Assembly: GCA_013285855.1 (NCBI GenBank) | Contig: JABDGW010000008.1 | Coordinates: 1-57,445 of the forward strand | Source of the DNA: Bacteroidota bacterium | GTDB taxonomy: Bacteria > Bacteroidota > Bacteroidia > Chitinophagales > Chitinophagaceae | Direction: 5' to 3' | DNA length: 57,445 bases | Shown here: positions 53,756-57,445 of the stretch, piece by piece | Layout of the letters: the number at the start of each line of letters is the position of its first letter | How positions within the stretch are numbered: position 1 is the stretch's first letter | The notes under the pieces: model-generated | Databases searched by the model: none | The model's input: only the letters and a program-made list of their open reading frames with translations | Told to the model about the DNA's origin: nothing | Program-made: the position numbers and the translations under genes

Positions 53756-55024
53756 ATGAACGAAAGACTGCTGCAATTTATCTGGCAATTCAGGTATTTC
53801 AATCAATCAGCACTGTCAACAACAGATGGAAAAACCCTGCAAATAATTCATCCCGGCAATGTAAATTCTAACTCAGGTCCCGATTTTTCTGAAGCTAAAA
53901 TAAAGATCAATAATACAACATGGGTTGGTAATGTTGAGCTGCATGTATACGCCTCAGATTGGCTGTTGCATAAACATTCAGCCGACAAAAATTATGGCAA
54001 TATTATTCTGCATGTGGTTTGGATAAATAACAAAGAAATCCTTGATAACAATCAACAACCAATTGCTGCATTGGAGTTGCAATCACTCGTTCCAAAAATT
54101 ACCCTACAGCGCTTCGAACATTTAATGCAAACTGCAGATTCAATTCCCTGTGCATTTGCCTTACCGGTTTTAAATGAAATTTGCTGGCTAAGCTGGAAAG
54201 AAAGATTAATTGCAGAACGGCTTACAGAAAAATCAGGCTTAATAATTCAATGGCTTAAGCAATGCAATAATAATTGGGAAGAAGTTTTTTGGGTAAGCCT
54301 TTGCCGCAGTTTTGGAATGAAAGTAAATGCAGATGTATTTGAAGATTTGAGTAAAACAGTTAGTGTAAATCTTTTGGCTAAACACAAAAATCAAATTCAC
54401 CAGTTGGAAGCTTTATTGTTAGGGCAAGCCGGTTTATTAAATCAGAATGTTGAAGATGCTTACGCAATCATGCTTCAAAAAGAATATACATTTCTGGCAA
54501 AAAAATATGGATTACAATATATAAATAAACAGCCTGCATTTTTAAGAATGCGGCCTTCCAATTTTCCAACCATCAGGTTGGCGCAACTGGCAATGCTGGT
54601 ATACCAGTCAAGCCATTTATTTTCAAAAATTAAATCAGCAAAAAAAGTAAATGAAATTTTCCAGTGGTTTGATATTACGGCAAATGATTTCTGGAATTAT
54701 CATTATACTTTAAATGATGAAGCTGCATATCAGCCAAAAATTGTAGGCAGATCTTTTATTCAGCACATAATTATTAATACAATTCTTCCGGTGTTATTTG
54801 CGTATGGGATTAATAAAGATGAGGATGCCTGGAAAGATAAATCATTAAGCTTTTTAATTGAACTTGCGCCCGAACAAAACAGCATTACAAAACAATGGAA
54901 AGCGCATAGCATTTCCAATAAAAATGCTTTGGAAAGCCAGGCGCTTATTCATCTTAAAAATAATTATTGCAACCTTAAAAAATGCCTTGATTGTGCTGTT
55001 GGTGTTAAGCTGCTGAAAACTTAA
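53756..55024 (+). CDS. DUF2851 family protein
   Basis: This 422-residue protein matches the DUF2851 family of Bacteroidota: the opening MNERLLQFIWQFRYFNQSAL, the strand SGPDFSEAKIKINNTTWVGN, and VELHVYASDWLLHKHSADKN followed by YGNIILHVVW. The pattern of acidic residues in the PDF.EAKI and VELH strands recalls PD-(D/E)XK-like nuclease cores, but I have not established that. It begins 6 bp after the HD/YitT gene, so it may share its transcript. Its stop is the first bases of a heptamer array shared with the converging osmC-like gene. Confidence 0.85.
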   Translation: MNERLLQFIWQFRYFNQSALSTTDGKTLQIIHPGNVNSNSGPDFSEAKIKINNTTWVGNVELHVYASDWLLHKHSADKNYGNIILHVVWINNKEILDNNQQPIAALELQSLVPKITLQRFEHLMQTADSIPCAFALPVLNEICWLSWKERLIAERLTEKSGLIIQWLKQCNNNWEEVFWVSLCRSFGMKVNADVFEDLSKTVSVNLLAKHKNQIHQLEALLLGQAGLLNQNVEDAYAIMLQKEYTFLAKKYGLQYINKQPAFLRMRPSNFPTIRLAQLAMLVYQSSHLFSKIKSAKKVNEIFQWFDITANDFWNYHYTLNDEAAYQPKIVGRSFIQHIIINTILPVLFAYGINKDEDAWKDKSLSFLIELAPEQNSITKQWKAHSISNKNALESQALIHLKNNYCNLKKCLDCAVGVKLLKT

Positions 55025-55048
55025 AACTCAGAACTCAAAACTCAGAAC
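55021..55048. repeat. Heptanucleotide tandem repeat between convergent genes
   Basis: Units TTAAAAC, TCAGAAC, TCAAAAC, TCAGAAC, then a partial TTATTTT. The array spans the stop codons of both convergent genes (55022-55024 plus strand, 55035-55037 minus strand). It shows that the heptamers are not confined to kinase genes. Confidence 0.8.
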
Positions 55049-55460
55049 TTATTTTTTCCCATCCAAAATCAACCTTTAATTCAATATCAGGATGAATGCT
55101 TTTTGCTACTGGGCAGGTTAGAGCAGCTCTTTCTAAAATTGTTTTTTCTTTTTCATCAAGTTGCAGTGATGATGGAAAATTAAAACGCACATCAATTCCA
55201 CTTACACGTCTTGGCTCCGGTTTCATTAATTTCTGAATGCTTACTTCAGTGCCTTCAAGCGAGATATTCATATCCCTTGCTTTAATGCCCATTATAGTAA
55301 GCATGCAACTGCCTAAACTTGTTGCCAGCAAATCAGTAGGTGAAAAACGCTTTCCCTTTCCCTGGTTATCAACAGGCGCATCTGTTTCAATCACTGTTTC
55401 ACTTTGCAAATGTTTTGCTTCTGTTCTTAACGCTCCTTTATAAATTATTTCAGAGGTCAT
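55035..55460 (-). CDS. OsmC family peroxiredoxin-like protein
   Basis: This 141-residue protein has the two conserved cysteines of OsmC/Ohr proteins: C52 in LATSLGSCMLTIMGI, and C116 in RAALTCPVAKSIHPDI. The latter segment marks the OsmC/YhfA-like subgroup. These enzymes reduce organic or inorganic hydroperoxides with a thiol pair. Full length for the family. The C-terminal residues SSEF and the stop are encoded by the heptamer array, so the end of this protein has been shaped by the repeat. Confidence 0.92.
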   Translation of the reverse strand: MTSEIIYKGALRTEAKHLQSETVIETDAPVDNQGKGKRFSPTDLLATSLGSCMLTIMGIKARDMNISLEGTEVSIQKLMKPEPRRVSGIDVRFNFPSSLQLDEKEKTILERAALTCPVAKSIHPDIELKVDFGWEKISSEF

Positions 55461-55501
55461 TACACAATTTTTGTTATAAATTTACGATTATCAAATTACA
55501 C

Positions 55502-56317
55502 ATGCACAGGAAGATTTATTTGCTGATACTCTGCCTTATAACGTTTAGTAAAATTTTTTCACAACAGCCTAAAACTTTAAGCGAAAAAGATCAGAAAAAA
55601 GAAGAACGCAAACAACACATCGCTGAGCTTATTAAGCGTGAAGAAGATGGAGCGCTTATCTACGACAAACAATTTCTGCTCAGCTTTAAATTGAATACCG
55701 ATGGATGGTCTGCCCTGTATGAACATGGAAAATATAAAACCATTTCAACAACAAACACCTGGTTTGCAGAATTTGGTGAACGCAAAAGCCATAAAGAAGA
55801 AAAAATAACGCCAACAGATTTGTCTACAGGTTTCCCGGTAGGAAATCCATTTGTTTATGGCAAGCAAAACAATTTTTATTATTTTAATATCGGTATTGGC
55901 CAGCAGAGGCTTATTGGCGGCAAAGGAGAAAAAAATGGTGTGGCTGTTTCAGCAATTTATGGTGGTGGTTTTTCAGCAGGCCTTTTAAAACCTTATTATG
56001 TAACCATAGTTGATCCAAACACTAATGCAACCTACGATGTAAAATATCAAGGCCCGGGAGATACGGTTTTTCTTGTCTATCCTATTTCATCAGCAGGTAT
56101 TACCAAAGGCATTGGCGAAACAAAATTTGTTCCCGGTGTAGTTGCACACGCTGGTTTGCGTTTTGATTACGCCCGTTACAATGAATTGCTTTCTGCACTT
56201 GAAGTAGGCATCAGCGGCGAGTTTTACACACAGAGTATGCCCATTATGGTTAATTCCCCAGAAAAAAAATTCTTCTACAACGCTTATATAGCCATTGAAT
56301 TTGGTAGCCGAAAGTGA
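55502..56317 (+). CDS. Secreted or outer-membrane protein, unknown function
   Basis: ATG 55502 gives 271 residues with a clear signal peptide (MHRKIYLLILCLITFSKIFS, then QQ). An ORF extension to 55340 would run antisense through osmC and remove the signal peptide from the N-terminus, so it is rejected. After a charged helix (EKDQKKEERKQHIAELIKRE) the protein is beta-rich with alternating aromatic residues (NNFYYFNIGIGQQRLIGGKG; GLRFDYARYNELLSALEVGI) and ends in EFGSRK. This fits a small outer-membrane barrel or barrel-associated protein. I know no function. It starts 42 bp from the divergent osmC start, so both promoters must lie in that short gap. Confidence 0.8.
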   Translation: MHRKIYLLILCLITFSKIFSQQPKTLSEKDQKKEERKQHIAELIKREEDGALIYDKQFLLSFKLNTDGWSALYEHGKYKTISTTNTWFAEFGERKSHKEEKITPTDLSTGFPVGNPFVYGKQNNFYYFNIGIGQQRLIGGKGEKNGVAVSAIYGGGFSAGLLKPYYVTIVDPNTNATYDVKYQGPGDTVFLVYPISSAGITKGIGETKFVPGVVAHAGLRFDYARYNELLSALEVGISGEFYTQSMPIMVNSPEKKFFYNAYIAIEFGSRK

Positions 56318-56507
56318 ACTATTTTTGCAATTGTTTTTGGGGTAATGGTCATCAAATGTTTACGCATCGGTTGTGCCACTCCCTTTACATACTGGAATAT
56401 TAATCAGCATCGGTTTCATTGCTCAGCACTTAATTGTTTCAAAGTTTTTAAACTGATGAAACTTAATGTAGAATATGAAATTTTGAAACGCTGAAACAAA
56501 AAATAAA

Positions 56508-57431
56508 ATGGAACAAGCAGGCTGTATATCACAAAATATAATTCAAACAAAAACAAAAAAACCAAACTGGTTAAGAGTAAAATTACCCATTGGCGAAAGC
56601 TATAAACATGTTCGTAAACTTGTTGATACGCACAAACTGCACACAATATGCGAAAGCGGCAATTGTCCCAACATGGGCGAGTGCTGGGGGTCAGGCACTG
56701 CCACTTTTATGATTCTTGGGAACATTTGCACACGCAGTTGCGGCTTTTGCGCGGTTGCTACAGGCCGCCCAGAACCTGTGGATTGGGATGAGCCACAACG
56801 TGTGGCAGAAGCAATACATTTAATGAAAGTGAAACACGCTGTTATTACCAGTGTTGACCGTGATGAATTAAGGGATGGCGGTGCAACCATTTGGTATAAT
56901 ACTATTAAAGCAGTTAAAGCATTAAACCCTGATACTACATTGGAAACCTTAATTCCGGATTTTAAAGGCGAGCATGAAAATATTGAACATGTAGTTGAAG
57001 CCGCACCGGAAGTTATAAGCCACAATATGGAAACTGTTGAACGCCTTACAAAACAAGTGCGGATACAGGCAAAATACCGGCGCAGTTTAGAAGTGCTTCG
57101 CTTTTTAAAAGAATGCGGTGTGCGTACCAAAACAGGCATCATGCTTGGTCTTGGGGAAACCAAAGAAGAAGTTATTGAAACTATGAATGATCTTGCTGCT
57201 GTAAACCTTGATGTGCTTACACTTGGTCAATATCTACAACCCACATCCAGGCATTTAAACGTACAGCGTTTTGTGCATCCTGATGAATTTTCAGAGTTCA
57301 GGGAGATCGGTTATTCTCTTGGTTTTGATTATGTAGAAAGTGGCCCGCTCGTACGCTCTTCCTACCACAGTGAAAAACATGTGTTTGAAGGATATGGAAG
57401 AAAGCTTTGGTTGAGCGAAAAAAAATGTTGA
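56508..57431 (+). CDS. lipA: Lipoyl synthase
   Basis: This 307-residue radical SAM enzyme inserts two sulfurs into protein-bound octanoyl groups to make the lipoyl cofactor of 2-oxoacid dehydrogenases and the glycine cleavage system. The auxiliary iron-sulfur cluster ligands are C48, C53 and C59 ([12 protein letters not shown]). The radical SAM cluster ligands are C74, C78 and C81 (CTRSCGFC). The C-terminal serine of the family is in [10 protein letters not shown]. Length and motifs are normal for LipA. The stop at 57429-57431 is 14 bases before the window edge. Upstream, 56420-56500 has several TGAAAC words but no clear promoter. Confidence 0.98.
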   Translation: MEQAGCISQNIIQTKTKKPNWLRVKLPIGESYKHVRKLVDTHKLHTICESGNCPNMGECWGSGTATFMILGNICTRSCGFCAVATGRPEPVDWDEPQRVAEAIHLMKVKHAVITSVDRDELRDGGATIWYNTIKAVKALNPDTTLETLIPDFKGEHENIEHVVEAAPEVISHNMETVERLTKQVRIQAKYRRSLEVLRFLKECGVRTKTGIMLGLGETKEEVIETMNDLAAVNLDVLTLGQYLQPTSRHLNVQRFVHPDEFSEFREIGYSLGFDYVESGPLVRSSYHSEKHVFEGYGRKLWLSEKKC

Positions 57432-57445
57432 TACAATTGCTATGT

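Noticed and set aside
55340-55501. N-terminal extension of the secreted protein at 55502
   Set aside because: It runs antisense through most of the osmC-like gene and would bury the signal peptide 55 residues inside.

Overview
The window comes from a Bacteroidota genome, most likely Chitinophagaceae-like. The evidence is AT-rich DNA, starts that mostly lack a Shine-Dalgarno sequence, a secreted protein with a type IX-style C-terminal sorting tail, a DUF2851 protein, and families typical of the phylum: TPR sensor kinases, two-component propeller/Y_Y_Y kinases and 7TMR-DISM kinases. No tRNA, rRNA, CRISPR array, transposase or integrase was seen.

The dominant content is an expanded array of sensor histidine kinases. 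Twelve genes (one frameshifted) plus a partial one at the left edge carry almost the same cytoplasmic transmitter: a coiled lead-in [17 protein letters not shown], an H-box [16 protein letters not shown], an X-region [17 protein letters not shown], an N-box and a C-terminal tail [22 protein letters not shown]. Their sensors are unrelated in architecture: periplasmic TPR (156, 4371, 6295, 8564, 17424, 21652, 27423, 31841, 48767), 7TMR-DISM (2144), propeller plus Y_Y_Y (24005) and a six-helix membrane domain (34007). At least six orphan fragments of the transmitter's 3' end lie between genes. Heptanucleotide tandem repeats sit inside two surface-loop positions of many kinase genes and also in one intergenic spacer. 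Together these point to recombination and slippage in a repeated 3' module joined to interchangeable 5' sensor modules.

Layout: 1-10516 holds six kinase genes, the first cut by the window edge, some with overlapping stops and starts. 10524-15755 is a minus-strand accessory block: trypsin-like protease, unknown protein, TPR membrane protein without kinase, small membrane protein and Apea-like HEPN protein. 15846-16139 is a degenerate 42-bp tandem repeat. 16240-17223 is a frameshifted gene. 17336-29654 returns to kinases, interrupted by a tandem pair of MEVHHHPH membrane proteins. 29675-31629 holds a VOC protein, a caspase-like protein and a small acidic ORF. 31841-35491 has two more kinases. 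35947-39360 is a repeat-rich secreted protein.

39863-53749 looks like the output end of the signalling: a 2003-residue hybrid kinase, a stand-alone receiver, a GAF/class III cyclase, another TPR kinase, a second stand-alone receiver overlapping a receiver-cyclase, and an HD-domain/YitT membrane fusion. No DNA-binding response regulator is present, so a many-sensors-to-cyclic-nucleotide funnel is a reasonable inference. 53756-57431 is ordinary chromosome: DUF2851, OsmC, a secreted protein and lipA.
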